From NCBI GenBank assembly GCA_942491115.1, contig CALNZV010000020.1, positions 930,001-994,000 of the forward strand: 64,000 nucleotides of DNA, written 5' to 3'. A program made the position numbers and the translations under genes. Below the pieces are notes generated by a model. It ran no database searches. It was not told the DNA's origin and saw only the letters and a program-made list of their open reading frames with translations. The stretch is from CALNZV01 sp942491115 (GTDB taxonomy: Bacteria; Desulfobacterota; Desulfobacteria; Desulfobacterales; UBA5852). This document shows positions 43,835 to 52,287 of the stretch, in pieces; within the stretch, counting starts at the first letter, position 1; each line of letters begins with the position of its first letter.

Positions 43835-44556
43835 ATTACTCTATCGTGATCCCGGCTTTCAACGAGGAACATTACATCGGAGCGACCCTCAAGGCCCTTC
43901 GGCGAGCCATGACCCCCCTGCCTTACGAGGGGGAGATCATCGTTACTGACAACCGCTCCACGGATCGGACCCCTGAGATCGCCCGGAAATTCGGGGCCAG
44001 GGTCGTATACGAGCCAGTCAATCAAATTTCCCGGGCGCGGAACACCGGCGCCGCCCACGCAAGCGGTCGGCTTCTCGTCTTTGTCGACGCCGACACCCTG
44101 GTGCCGCCGACCCTTCTCAGAACGGTGATCGCCCGGTTGAATAACGGCACCGTGGGAGGGGGGGGAACGACCATCCTGCCGGACCGTGTCCTGCCCCGTC
44201 TGCCCGCGGCAGGACTTCTCGTCTGGAACCGCCTGTCAACAGCCTTCGCAATTGCCGCCGGCAGTTTTATTTACTGCAGAAGGGATGGCTTTCGATCCAT
44301 CGGGGGCTTCGACGACCGCCTCTATGTGGCGGAGGAGTTCTTTTTTTCTCTACGGTATCGCCGATGGTGCCGCCGGCAGGGACTATCCTTCGAGGTCATG
44401 CGGCATCGGCCGGTCATCTCCTCAACCCGCAAGATGGACTGGTATTCACCAGGCCAATTTTTTCTCATGGGGGCTGCCATGATGGCCTTTCCTCTTGTGA
44501 TGCGCTTCAAGCCCCTGTGCCATTTCTGGTATCGTCGACCACCGACCGGGGTTTGA
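43831..44556 (+). CDS. Family 2 glycosyltransferase
   Basis: This GT2 enzyme has 241 residues. The catalytic domain has YSIVIPAFNEE, VTDNRSTDRTPEIA, NTGAAHASGRLLVFVDADT and a later FDDRLYVAEE region with the catalytic base. A hydrophobic stretch (FFLMGAAMMAFPLVM) near the C-terminus suggests membrane contact. It is translationally coupled to the HDAC-like hydrolase. A deacetylase plus a glycosyltransferase could act on one acetylated glycan or glycolipid, but the sequence does not prove this. Confidence 0.8.
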   Translation: MNYSIVIPAFNEEHYIGATLKALRRAMTPLPYEGEIIVTDNRSTDRTPEIARKFGARVVYEPVNQISRARNTGAAHASGRLLVFVDADTLVPPTLLRTVIARLNNGTVGGGGTTILPDRVLPRLPAAGLLVWNRLSTAFAIAAGSFIYCRRDGFRSIGGFDDRLYVAEEFFFSLRYRRWCRRQGLSFEVMRHRPVISSTRKMDWYSPGQFFLMGAAMMAFPLVMRFKPLCHFWYRRPPTGV

Positions 44557-44677
44557 CGGGGCGCCCGGCACTCTGATAACGTATGGAAATCCCCCCTCAC
44601 CGGTTGCACGTTGACTATCCTCGCCCTCTATCACCAACAGTATTCCGCCCACCCGTTTCAAAGAAAGGAGGATCGGC

Positions 44678-44980
44678 ATGCTGGTTAAAATCTTCATCAA
44701 AAGACGATTCAAGAAAGGCAAGGTCAGTGAAATCCGGGCTCTTCTGAAGGAATTTCGCTCCGGCGCCATGAACCAGCCAGGGTATGTGTCGGGGGAGACC
44801 TATGTGTCCTATGACGACCCCCATGATGTGGTGGTCATCGGCACCTGGGCCAGCATGGAGAGCTGGGAGGCCTGGCGGAAGAATAAAACCCGTCAGGAGT
44901 TTGAAGAAATGCTGGCCATTTACCAGGAGGAGCCTACGGAATATAAGCGGTATGTTCTTGGGGCGCCCCTGGAAAACTGA
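44678..44980 (+). CDS. Antibiotic biosynthesis monooxygenase (ABM) domain protein
   Basis: This 100-residue protein has the dimeric ferredoxin-like fold of the ABM family. It begins VKIFIKRRFKKGK, then PGYVSGETYVSYDDPHDVVVIGTWASMESWEAW, the usual pattern of strands and helix. Such proteins act as monooxygenases, heme-degrading enzymes or dimer-forming domains; here the function is open. A strong AAAGGAGG site precedes the ATG. The next gene begins about 300 bases later. Confidence 0.8.
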   Translation: MLVKIFIKRRFKKGKVSEIRALLKEFRSGAMNQPGYVSGETYVSYDDPHDVVVIGTWASMESWEAWRKNKTRQEFEEMLAIYQEEPTEYKRYVLGAPLEN

Positions 44981-45287
44981 GCCTGCATCTCCCCAGGGTC
45001 GACGGCCTATCCCTCACCTGTTTAAGCGGCATTGGATCGACCGGTGGCCGGCGCGGGGGGGCGGAACCAGGTGGTCGCCTCATTCATCGAAAGCGCTAGG
45101 ATGGCCCCCCCGGTTCCGGACCCTGACCGCCATCCCCTCATTGCCATATCGGCTTTCAGCCGTATATTCCCATGTGATTTTGAATCGCCCCACCCCTCAA
45201 TCGCCCGGGTGGAAGCCGGGAATGGTGAGTTCCCCGTCAATCGACAGCCACACCGATCCGACGACGATTAAGCAAGGAGCGTACACC
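44981..45287. other. 307-base region without a gene
   Basis: The frame of the following lipoprotein is open through this region, but there is no start with a signal peptide before 45288. A small hairpin CGGCT-TTC-AGCCG lies near 45151-45163. Nothing else is seen. Confidence 0.4.
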
Positions 45288-45989
45288 GTGAAAAACCTGT
45301 TGTTGTTGACCTTAGCGAGTGTGCTTGTGGTCGCCTGTGCATCGGCCGGCCGGGAATCGTCGACCCCTGCCCAAGCCGTTGCCGATACCTATGGAATTGA
45401 TAGCTTCCACGAGATTTCCGCGGTTAAATTTACGTTTAACGCCCAAGTGGGCGACAAGCGCCTGGCCCGCTCATGGGTCTGGCATCCCCCAGAAGATCGG
45501 GTCGAAGCCATTGACGGCGACGGTAGGATCTTCGCCACCTACACCCGCTCGGCAGTGTCGTCAGGTGGGACGGAAGACCAGAAGGCCCTCGATGCGAAGT
45601 ACATCAACGATCGTTACTGGCTGTTCTTCCCCTTTCACCTCGTCTGGGATGGACAGGCGCGGATAGTGGACGTCGGCCAGGAAACGGCGCCCATTAGCAA
45701 GAAGCCGTATCGCCGTCTCGTCGTCAGCTATCCACCCACGGGGGGCTACACCCCTGGGGATGTCTATGAACTGTTTCTTGACGACCGCTATCGCCTGGTC
45801 GAATGGATCTATCGAAGGGCCGGAACGGCGGCCCCTACCCGGACCGCAACCTGGGAGGATCACCGGCAGGTCGGCCCCCTGTTCTTTTCCCTGACCCATC
45901 GAGGCGCCACGGAGGATTTTCGGATCTGGTTCACGGATGTCGCCGTCCGGCTGAAAGGTGATGATCGGTGGCTTACCCCCGAACGATAG
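45288..45989 (+). CDS. Lipoprotein of unknown function
   Basis: This predicted lipoprotein has about 233 residues. The signal peptide ends in the lipobox VLVVAC (Cys near residue 16). The mature protein repeats the LolA/LolB-like theme of long beta strands: ISAVKFTFNAQVGDK, ARSWVWHPPEDRVEA, YRRLVVSYPPTGGYTPGDVYELFLDD. This suggests a lipid- or lipoprotein-binding half-barrel, but it is not a typical LolB. The start is GTG at 45288, with AAGGAG upstream and a proper signal peptide. No partner gene is obvious. Confidence 0.7.
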   Translation: MKNLLLLTLASVLVVACASAGRESSTPAQAVADTYGIDSFHEISAVKFTFNAQVGDKRLARSWVWHPPEDRVEAIDGDGRIFATYTRSAVSSGGTEDQKALDAKYINDRYWLFFPFHLVWDGQARIVDVGQETAPISKKPYRRLVVSYPPTGGYTPGDVYELFLDDRYRLVEWIYRRAGTAAPTRTATWEDHRQVGPLFFSLTHRGATEDFRIWFTDVAVRLKGDDRWLTPER

Positions 45990-46043
45990 ACCGTCCGACC
46001 CCCAGACGCTGACGACGCCATCTCACGACGATCGGATCGATCA

Positions 46044-46919
46044 ATGACACCTTCTCTAGCCGCTGTTGACGACATCGTATTGACCCACAGCTCCAGAGGC
46101 ATGGATCGGCTGGCTCCTGTCCTGGCGCCAGGCTGGTGCAAGCGTGGCGCCGATCTGATTCTCCGTCACCCTGGGACCGTTCTCATCGGAACCGGCTTCC
46201 CGGTAGGAGGAACCTTCGAAACCGACGGACCCGTTGGGGCCATCGTCCTCTACCAAGTGCTCGAAAGCATCGGCCATCGGCCGATAATGGTCTGCGGCCC
46301 CCCACTGTCTCGGTTGCTTGGCCATGAATTCACGCTCTATGAGCTGCCCATCAACGATCGGGACCGCACCATGCCCGTCGTCGATCGGATCCTGAAAGAC
46401 ACCCCGCCGTCTCTCGTCGTTTCCATCGAGCGTCCTGGAGTGGCAGTAGACGGGCGATACTACAACATGCGACGGCAAGACATCACCGACCGCGTCGCCA
46501 AGTTCGATCTGCTCCTGGAACATTCCCCGTGCCCCAGCCTCGCCGTGGGCGACGGCGGCAATGAAATCGGGATGGGGTCGGTGGCGGAACACCTTGCCGA
46601 GCTTCCCATCATCCCTTCGGCCGTGTCCAGCGACGTGCTGGTTATTTCGACGGTCTCCAACTGGGGCGTCTACGGCATCATCGCCGAGATGAGCATCCGA
46701 TTGAAGACCGATCTCTTCACCGACCTCGACCTCGACGGTATCTTTGAATTCCTTGTCAGCGGAGGCGCCGTGGATGGGGTCACCTGTTCGGCCGCCATTT
46801 CAGAAGACGGGCACCCCATTGAGGTTGGGCTGTCCATCATCGACCGGCTCAGATCCCATGTGGAAGGCCGTATTGCCCCTTCGGCGGAAAATGAACGGCA
46901 GAGAGCCGCCGGCCGCTGA
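46044..46919 (+). CDS. DUF4392 / D-glutamate cyclase-like protein
   Basis: This 291-residue protein matches the DUF4392 domain, the C-terminal part of mitochondrial D-glutamate cyclase, which converts D-glutamate to 5-oxo-D-proline. Typical motifs are GTGFPVGGTFETDGPVGA near residue 50 and VGDGGNEIGMGSV near 170. It is a stand-alone domain here. D-glutamate is a cell wall precursor, so a role in D-amino acid disposal is possible. It stands before the DUF302 gene with a gap of about 80 bases. Confidence 0.8.
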   Translation: MTPSLAAVDDIVLTHSSRGMDRLAPVLAPGWCKRGADLILRHPGTVLIGTGFPVGGTFETDGPVGAIVLYQVLESIGHRPIMVCGPPLSRLLGHEFTLYELPINDRDRTMPVVDRILKDTPPSLVVSIERPGVAVDGRYYNMRRQDITDRVAKFDLLLEHSPCPSLAVGDGGNEIGMGSVAEHLAELPIIPSAVSSDVLVISTVSNWGVYGIIAEMSIRLKTDLFTDLDLDGIFEFLVSGGAVDGVTCSAAISEDGHPIEVGLSIIDRLRSHVEGRIAPSAENERQRAAGR

Positions 46920-47001
46920 CCCCCGGCGTCTCGGACGCCAGATCGTCCGGCCCGCTTCCGATGGGCTTTCCAAAAAGAGCCCCCCTAAAGGAGGAATCCC
47001 C

Positions 47002-47463
47002 TTGAACCGATATCTGCTTTGGACCATCGCCTGCATCTTGACAATCATCGCCGCCGCCACGGCCTCTGCCGACAGCGGCATCATCAGCGTCAGAAGCGCT
47101 TTTGGCGTCGACGAGACTGTCGAGCGCCTCACGGCCGCTTTGGAAGCAAAGGGCATGACCGTCTTTCTCACCGTCGACCATGCCAGCGGCGCCCAGTCGG
47201 TGGGCGTCGCTCTTCGCCCCACGATCCTGGTCATTTTCGGCAACCCCAAGGTGGGCAGCGGGTTGATGATGGCGTCCCAGACCGCCGGCCTTGATCTGCC
47301 CCAGAAGGCCCTGGTCTGGCAGGATGATAAAAAACAGGTTTGGCTAAGCTACAACGACCCCGTTTATCTGGCCCAGCGGCATCGCATCCCAGAGGATCTG
47401 GCCCTCTTGAAGAAGATTCAGGGGGCATTGGCCGGGTTTGCGAAAACGGCAACCGCTCCCTGA
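47002..47463 (+). CDS. DUF302 exported protein
   Basis: This protein of about 153 residues has a Sec signal peptide (hydrophobic residues 4-18, ending near ASADSG). A DUF302 domain follows: SVRSAFGVDETVERLTAALEAKGM, then TILVIFGNPKVGSGLM. The start is a TTG at 47002 with AAAGGAGG seven bases upstream, which gives a normal signal peptide; starts further upstream overlap the previous gene. DUF302 proteins are small periplasmic or cytoplasmic proteins of unknown function. Confidence 0.78.
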   Translation: MNRYLLWTIACILTIIAAATASADSGIISVRSAFGVDETVERLTAALEAKGMTVFLTVDHASGAQSVGVALRPTILVIFGNPKVGSGLMMASQTAGLDLPQKALVWQDDKKQVWLSYNDPVYLAQRHRIPEDLALLKKIQGALAGFAKTATAP

Positions 47464-47520
47464 TCCGATCTCGGATCATCAGCGATTCCGCACCGCATGG
47501 GCACCGCTGAGAGGAGTAAA

Positions 47521-48150
47521 ATGAATCGTTTCGATGTCATCTTCGACGGCGATTTTGTCGAAGGATCCAACCTGGCAGACGTCAAAATGCGAATGGCCGA
47601 CGTCCTAAAAACCGATCGGCACACGGTGAATCGGCTCTTCAAAGGTCGGTCGGTATTGATCAAGCGGGGGGCTGACCGCCAAACCGCCGAAAGAATCGTC
47701 GCCTCCCTGGAGGGGGCCGGAGCCCGCTGTCGGATAATTTCAGCGGGTCGGTCGGCTGACAACGGTCCTCCGGAGGGCTTCGGAGATCACCCCTTGCCAT
47801 CGATCAAAGAGGCCTCCGCCGACCGGGAAAACGGCTTCATCCTGACCAATGTGGAAACCGTTCCGGGCAAACAGATCGTCGAGCACTTCGGCCTGGTGTC
47901 CGGAAGCACCATCCGGGCAAAGAACATCGGGAGGGATTTCATGGCCAGTCTCAAGAACATCGTGGGCGGAGAGCTCAAGGGCTATACCCAGTTGCTTCAG
48001 GAGTCCCGAAGGCAGGCCATGGAGAGAATGATCGAACAAGCCCGCCAGCTCGGCGCCAACGCCGTCGTCAACATCCGCTTTTCGACCTCCTCGGTGGCAC
48101 AGGGGGCAGCGGAGCTCTATGCTTACGGTACCGCCGTCCGGGTGGAATAG
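47521..48150 (+). CDS. YbjQ-like (UPF0145) protein with an N-terminal extra domain
   Basis: This is a 209-residue protein with two parts. Residues 1-75 form a small domain (GDFVEGSNLADVKMRMADVL, LFKGRSVLIKRGADRQTA) seen in other proteobacterial proteins joined to various partners. Residues 105-209 are a YbjQ/UPF0145 domain (FGLVSGSTIRAKNIGRDF, ARQLGANAVVNIRF, YGTAVRV), thought to assemble as pentamers and possibly bind metals. The ATG at 47521 follows AGAGGAG. It is the first of four adjoining genes with a second YbjQ-like protein, an M48 protease and an Mth938-like protein. Confidence 0.78.
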   Translation: MNRFDVIFDGDFVEGSNLADVKMRMADVLKTDRHTVNRLFKGRSVLIKRGADRQTAERIVASLEGAGARCRIISAGRSADNGPPEGFGDHPLPSIKEASADRENGFILTNVETVPGKQIVEHFGLVSGSTIRAKNIGRDFMASLKNIVGGELKGYTQLLQESRRQAMERMIEQARQLGANAVVNIRFSTSSVAQGAAELYAYGTAVRVE

Positions 48151-48158
48151 GAGCCGTC

Positions 48159-48611
48159 ATGGAACAACTGATCGTCTTTCTGGTGCTCCTCGCACTCGGA
48201 TACGCTGCGGGTACCTTTGCCGAAAGGCGCCACTACCGATCCATCGAAAAGCGGGAACAGGACCTCCTCCACCTGCCGGCCCTCACCTTGAAATCGACGG
48301 GCGAATCGGATCGGGTGGTCAAGGCCGAACTGGTCTGGGGCAGCGCCGTGGTGTCGGTGGACTATTTTAAACGCATCCTGGCCGGTCTCAGAAATATCTT
48401 CGGCGGCACCATCACCTCCTATGAGAGCCTGATCGACCGGGCCAGGAGGGAAGCCCTGTTGAGAATGAAGGAGGTGGCGGTCGGGAGCAATCTGATCCTC
48501 AATGTGCGGATCGAAACATCGACCATTGGGAAGAACGCTCACAAAAAGGGCGTGGGCTCCGTCGAGGCCATCGCCTACGGCACTGCGCTGACACTGGAGA
48601 AACACCTATGA
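48159..48611 (+). CDS. Membrane-anchored YbjQ-like (UPF0145) protein
   Basis: This 150-residue protein begins with a membrane segment (residues 4-20) followed by a YbjQ-like domain: DYFKRILAGLRNIFGGTITSY, VGSNLILNVRIETS and AIAYGTALTL. It is a shortened relative of the preceding protein, anchored in the membrane. A TAGGAG site precedes the ATG. Its stop overlaps the start of the M48 protease gene by four bases (48608-48611). The two YbjQ-like proteins may form a mixed ring around or beside the protease; that is inference. Confidence 0.75.
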   Translation: MEQLIVFLVLLALGYAAGTFAERRHYRSIEKREQDLLHLPALTLKSTGESDRVVKAELVWGSAVVSVDYFKRILAGLRNIFGGTITSYESLIDRARREALLRMKEVAVGSNLILNVRIETSTIGKNAHKKGVGSVEAIAYGTALTLEKHL

Positions 48612-49456
48612 AATTCCGGGCACGGCTCCCGGAGACCAATGTCAATGTCACCCCTGTCTCCCCCATACGGGAGTTTGCCGTCCTCCTCTCGGGTGTGCTG
48701 GTCCTTGTGGTCGGCGTCTATCTCCTGCTGGGGCTCGCCGTCGATCTCATAGCCCCCCGCCTGCCCCTAAGCGTCGAGCACCGAATAGCCGGATTGTTTC
48801 GAAACCGTCACCACAGTGCACCGGTCATGTCCGAGGAAGCCAGGGCAGTCCAGGGAATCGTCGATCGCCTCCAAAACGACTGCACCCGTCTGCCCTATCG
48901 CTTCACGGTTTACGTTCACGACGATCCGGCAGTCAATGCGGTGGCCCTTCCCGGAGGCCATATCGTGGTATTCAAGGGTCTTCTGGAGAGCGCTCGGTCA
49001 GAAAACGAGCTGGCTTTCGTCATGGCCCATGAGATGGGCCATTTTGCGGACCGGGATCACCTGAAGGGGTTCGGTCGATCCCTCGTGTTTCTGGCCCTGT
49101 CGGCAGTCGTCTTTGGGGGCAACAGCAGCGTGGGGGGGGTTCTTGCCGACAGCATCAGCCTCACCGAACTGGGATTTTCCCGCCGTCAGGAGGCCAAGGC
49201 CGACGCGTACGCCATCGATATTCTCAACTGCGCATACGGTCATGTGGGGGGCGGCACCGATTTTTTCAAAAAAATAGCCGGGAGTAAGGACACGGGCGTT
49301 TTCGGACATTATTTTTCATCCCATCCCCGCAATCAGGAGCGAATCGACGATTTGAATGCCATTGCCAAAGAAAAAGGCTATCGTGTCGGACCCTTGAAGG
49401 CCCTGTCCTTCCGCAAGGCGCCCCCGTCAATCCATTCGGATACCCCAAACCGATGA
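48608..49456 (+). CDS. M48-family membrane metalloprotease
   Basis: This 282-residue protein has a membrane segment near residues 25-46 and an M48 peptidase domain with HEMGH at residues 141-145, the zinc-binding HExxH motif. The third ligand region is RRQEAKADAYAIDIL. The domain is like BepA/Oma1-type proteases that act on membrane or envelope proteins; no TPR part is present. It overlaps the YbjQ-like gene before it and the Mth938-like gene after it by four bases each, so all are made together. Confidence 0.87.
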   Translation: MKFRARLPETNVNVTPVSPIREFAVLLSGVLVLVVGVYLLLGLAVDLIAPRLPLSVEHRIAGLFRNRHHSAPVMSEEARAVQGIVDRLQNDCTRLPYRFTVYVHDDPAVNAVALPGGHIVVFKGLLESARSENELAFVMAHEMGHFADRDHLKGFGRSLVFLALSAVVFGGNSSVGGVLADSISLTELGFSRRQEAKADAYAIDILNCAYGHVGGGTDFFKKIAGSKDTGVFGHYFSSHPRNQERIDDLNAIAKEKGYRVGPLKALSFRKAPPSIHSDTPNR

Positions 49457-49827
49457 CAGCCGACACACCGCTAAGGGGCCGACCGATCGACGCCTGCGGC
49501 TTCGGTGCCATGGAGATCGATGGAAAGCGGTTTTCAAGCGATCTTTTTCTATTCCCCGACGGCCGTGTTCAGGATCACTGGTGGCGGCGTTCCGGACATC
49601 GTCTATCCCTGGAGGACATGGCGCCCCTTCTGGAAGCCTTCCCACGAATCGTCATTGTCGGTACGGGGTACTACGGCCGAATGGTGCCTGATCGGGATAT
49701 CGAGGCCCGGCTTGGCCGCCTGGGCATCGACCTTGAGGCAGTCCCCACCTGTGAAGCGGCCCAGCGCTTCAACGATGCCTTTTGCAAGGAAGCCGGCGTG
49801 GCCGGCTGTTTTCACCTCACCTGCTGA
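49453..49827 (+). CDS. Mth938-like (AAMDC/DUF498) domain protein
   Basis: This 124-residue protein matches the Mth938/DUF498 fold family. Typical are IDACGFGAMEIDGKRFSSDL at the start, WWRRSGHRLSLEDMAPLLE, then VIVGTGYYGRM and CEAAQRFNDA near the end. Members are linked to respiratory complex assembly or adipogenesis in eukaryotes; the bacterial role is unknown. It ends the cassette of YbjQ-like and M48 genes, with a four-base overlap to the M48 gene. Confidence 0.85.
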   Translation: MTADTPLRGRPIDACGFGAMEIDGKRFSSDLFLFPDGRVQDHWWRRSGHRLSLEDMAPLLEAFPRIVIVGTGYYGRMVPDRDIEARLGRLGIDLEAVPTCEAAQRFNDAFCKEAGVAGCFHLTC

Positions 49828-50093
49828 CCTTCCCTCTGGAAAGGGACTTCAGACGGCCGTCTTGTCTGCCGTCCCATGCCCCGCCGTCGCTCTTGGAATC
49901 ACCGTCGACCTGAAAGAGCCAGAGACCGGAAGCATCAGTGGTCCCAAAAGTGCTGCCTCATCGACCCATGCACCTTCGACAGTGCGATAGCGGCGGGTGC
50001 GCCTCTGTGGCGTCTGCTCGCTTTGAACGGAAAGATGGGCGTATCCTTCTGGATGAACGTCATTTATTTATTGACATTGCCGCATTTTTTATC

Positions 50094-50122
50094 TTGACAG
50101 GAAAATAGACGCCCTCTACAAT
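50094..50122 (+). promoter_or_regulatory. Sigma-70 promoter of the GntR regulator gene
   Basis: TTGACA at 50094-50099 and TACAAT at 50117-50122, with a 17-base spacer, are almost consensus. The -10 box runs into the palindrome at 50120-50134, so repressor binding would block RNA polymerase. It lies in a 370-base gap without genes (49828-50197). Confidence 0.75.
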
Positions 50123-50134
50123 GGTCAAACCATT
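50120..50134. promoter_or_regulatory. Palindromic operator of the GntR/FCD regulator
   Basis: AATGGTCAAACCATT is a perfect 6-3-6 palindrome of the TGGTnnnACCA type bound by FCD-class GntR repressors such as PdhR. It overlaps the -10 box of the regulator promoter, and the same palindrome with another centre is found upstream of putA. Confidence 0.75.
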
Positions 50135-50197
50135 ACACTCGAGAGTCGCGTCCCCGCAAATCACCACCATCCTGCAAACGGGGTTCATTTCACGGTT

Positions 50198-50929
50198 ATG
50201 TTTCAAGCAGCCAAACAGAATCGCATGTTCAAGGATGTGGTCGACCAGATCCAGGAGGCCATTCTCGAGGGCAAGGTCAGACCCGGCGACACGCTGCCGT
50301 CAGAACGCGAACTCAAGGAGCAGTTCAAGACGTCCAGGGGTACGCTGAGGGAGGCGCTGCGGGTGCTGGAGCAAAAAGGACTCATCGAAATCCGTCTCGG
50401 GGTCGGCGGTGGGGCGGTGGTTAAAGCCCCGCCCATGGAGCCCATTCATGAGAGTCTCGATCTTCTGATCCGGTTCCAGAAGATCTCCCTGGTCCATCTG
50501 GCCGAGTTCAGGGAGTCCGTCGAAGGAACCGTGGCGGCCCTGGCGGCGAAACGGGCGACCGAAGCGGATATTGAACACTTGGAAGGGCTTATCCGTCAGG
50601 CAGAAGCGCTCGTCGAGCAGGGCACCCATCGATCCAAGGAATTCGTCGGCGTGGATGCCAATATTCACCAGACGCTGGCCACAATCACCGGCAATCCCAT
50701 CTACATTCTCGTTCACCAAATGGTTCACAACAACATCCAGCGCTATTATGAAGCCTTTCTTCCTTGGACCCAGCAGATGCTGAAAGAAAACCTCGAGCAC
50801 CTCAAGGGCATTGTGGCCATGATCCGGGAACACAACGAAACCGGTGCCAGAGCGCTGGCGCAGGAGCATGTGCGCCAGTTCAATATTCACATGACCAAAA
50901 AAGAGGAAGAAACCGGAGGCCGCCATTGA
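50198..50929 (+). CDS. GntR-family (FCD) transcriptional repressor
   Basis: This 243-residue regulator has an N-terminal winged helix (GDTLPSERELKEQFKTSRGTLREALRVLEQKGLIE) and a C-terminal FCD ligand domain with metal-binding-type residues (DANIHQTLA, then histidines near QMVHNNIQRYYE and EEHVRQF-like end). The ligand is probably proline or a related amino acid, judging from neighbours. It is followed by livKHMGF and putA. Palindromes of its class overlap its own promoter and lie upstream of putA, which suggests autorepression and common control. ATG at 50198 gives the normal N-terminus. Confidence 0.88.
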   Translation: MFQAAKQNRMFKDVVDQIQEAILEGKVRPGDTLPSERELKEQFKTSRGTLREALRVLEQKGLIEIRLGVGGGAVVKAPPMEPIHESLDLLIRFQKISLVHLAEFRESVEGTVAALAAKRATEADIEHLEGLIRQAEALVEQGTHRSKEFVGVDANIHQTLATITGNPIYILVHQMVHNNIQRYYEAFLPWTQQMLKENLEHLKGIVAMIREHNETGARALAQEHVRQFNIHMTKKEEETGGRH

Positions 50930-51039
50930 AACCCATTGAAACCCTCGGCAGGACCGGTTATGCATACCTGTTTTAAACGGTTTTGACTTTATTTCAAAGG
51001 AGAATACCCGTTTCAACCAACAACCAGAAGGAGGATTGA

Positions 51040-52161
51040 ATGAAAAAGGTTCTATTGCTCGCGCTGATGATCAGTCTGGTTTTTGCCGCCCCGACCCTTG
51101 CCGCCGATGCCCTGAAGGTGGGGCTCATGGCCCCCCTGACCGGCGCCTGGGCCAGTGAAGGGCAGGATATGAAGCAGATCGTCGAACTGCTGGCCGATGA
51201 ACTCAATGCCGCCGGCGGGGTCAACGGGATGATGGTTGAAGTGCTGACCGAGGACGACGGCGGGGATCCCCGCACCGCGGCACTGGCGGCCCAACGGTTG
51301 TCCACCCAGGGCATCGTTGCCGTCATCGGCACCTATGGGTCGGCGGTCACCGAGGCCAGCCAAGGCATCTACGACGAAGCCGGCATTCCCCAGATCGCCA
51401 ACGGGTCTACGGCCATCCGCCTGTCGGAAAAGGGTCTGGATTTCTTCATGCGGACCTGCCCCCGGGACGACGAACAGGGCCTTGTCGCTTACAAGGCGTT
51501 GAAAGAGGGCGGTTATAAAGCGATCGCCATTCTCCACGACAACTCGAGCTATGCCAAGGGGCTGGCCGATGAAGCCAAGGGCCTGCTCGAAACGGACGGC
51601 GCCAACATCGTCTTCTACGATGCCCTGACCCCGAAAGAAAACGACTACACCGCCATTCTCACCAAAATGAAAGCCACCAATCCGGACGTGGTCTTTTTTA
51701 CCGGCTATTACGGCGAAGCCGGTCTTCTCCTGCGACAGAAGATGGAGATGAACTGGAACGTGCCGTTTATGGGCGGCGACGCCACCAACAACCCGGATCT
51801 GGTGAAAATCGCCGGTAAAGAGGCGGCAGCGGGATTCCGGTTCCTGAGCCCTCCGGTTCCCGGCGATCTGGACACCCCCGAAGCGAAAGCCTTCATGGAC
51901 GCTTACAAGAAAAAGTACAACGGTGCGCCGGGGTCGGTCTGGGCGGTTCTGGCCGGTGACGGATTCCGGGTCATCGCCGAAGCGGCCAAGGCCACCAAAT
52001 CCGCTGACGCCAAGACAATGGTCACCTATCTCAAAAACGACCTGAAGGAGTTCCCGGGTCTGACCGGCCAGATCTCCTTCGACGAGAAGGGCGACCGGGT
52101 TGGCGACCTGTATCGGGTCTACGAGGTGGATGCCGACGGCATGTTCGTGCTGCAGCCTTAA
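51040..52161 (+). CDS. livK: Branched-chain-amino-acid-type ABC transporter substrate-binding protein
   Basis: This 373-residue periplasmic binding protein has a Sec signal peptide (cleavage after TLAAD near residue 22) and the Leu/Ile/Val-binding fold: LKVGLMAPLTGAWASEGQDM, then GTYGSAVTEAS and GYYGEAGLLLRQ. It binds the transported amino acid and delivers it to the LivHM membrane pair. Family members bind many amino acids, and neighbouring PutA suggests proline as one substrate. AAGGAGG precedes the ATG. A strong hairpin follows the gene. Confidence 0.9.
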   Translation: MKKVLLLALMISLVFAAPTLAADALKVGLMAPLTGAWASEGQDMKQIVELLADELNAAGGVNGMMVEVLTEDDGGDPRTAALAAQRLSTQGIVAVIGTYGSAVTEASQGIYDEAGIPQIANGSTAIRLSEKGLDFFMRTCPRDDEQGLVAYKALKEGGYKAIAILHDNSSYAKGLADEAKGLLETDGANIVFYDALTPKENDYTAILTKMKATNPDVVFFTGYYGEAGLLLRQKMEMNWNVPFMGGDATNNPDLVKIAGKEAAAGFRFLSPPVPGDLDTPEAKAFMDAYKKKYNGAPGSVWAVLAGDGFRVIAEAAKATKSADAKTMVTYLKNDLKEFPGLTGQISFDEKGDRVGDLYRVYEVDADGMFVLQP

Positions 52162-52185
52162 GTTTCATCTCTGGCAACGGTAAAC

Positions 52186-52220
52186 GGCGCCGGCCGACCC
52201 CTCTGAATCAGGCCGGCGCC
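52186..52220 (+). terminator. 10-base perfect hairpin between livK and livH
   Basis: GGCGCCGGCC (52186-52195) and its exact complement (52211-52220) enclose a 15-base loop, 25 bases after livK. There is no T-run. Such hairpins in binding-protein operons protect the upstream message and reduce readthrough, giving more LivK than membrane subunits. Confidence 0.6.
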
Positions 52221-52287
52221 CTCCACTTTCAAATTCGATGGACGGGCCTGGTCACAGGTCAATCCGATCGAAACGGGATCGATACCC

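Noticed and set aside
50071..50076. A first TTGACA upstream of the GntR gene
   Set aside because: No -10 box lies at the right distance; the second TTGACA at 50094 has a proper partner.
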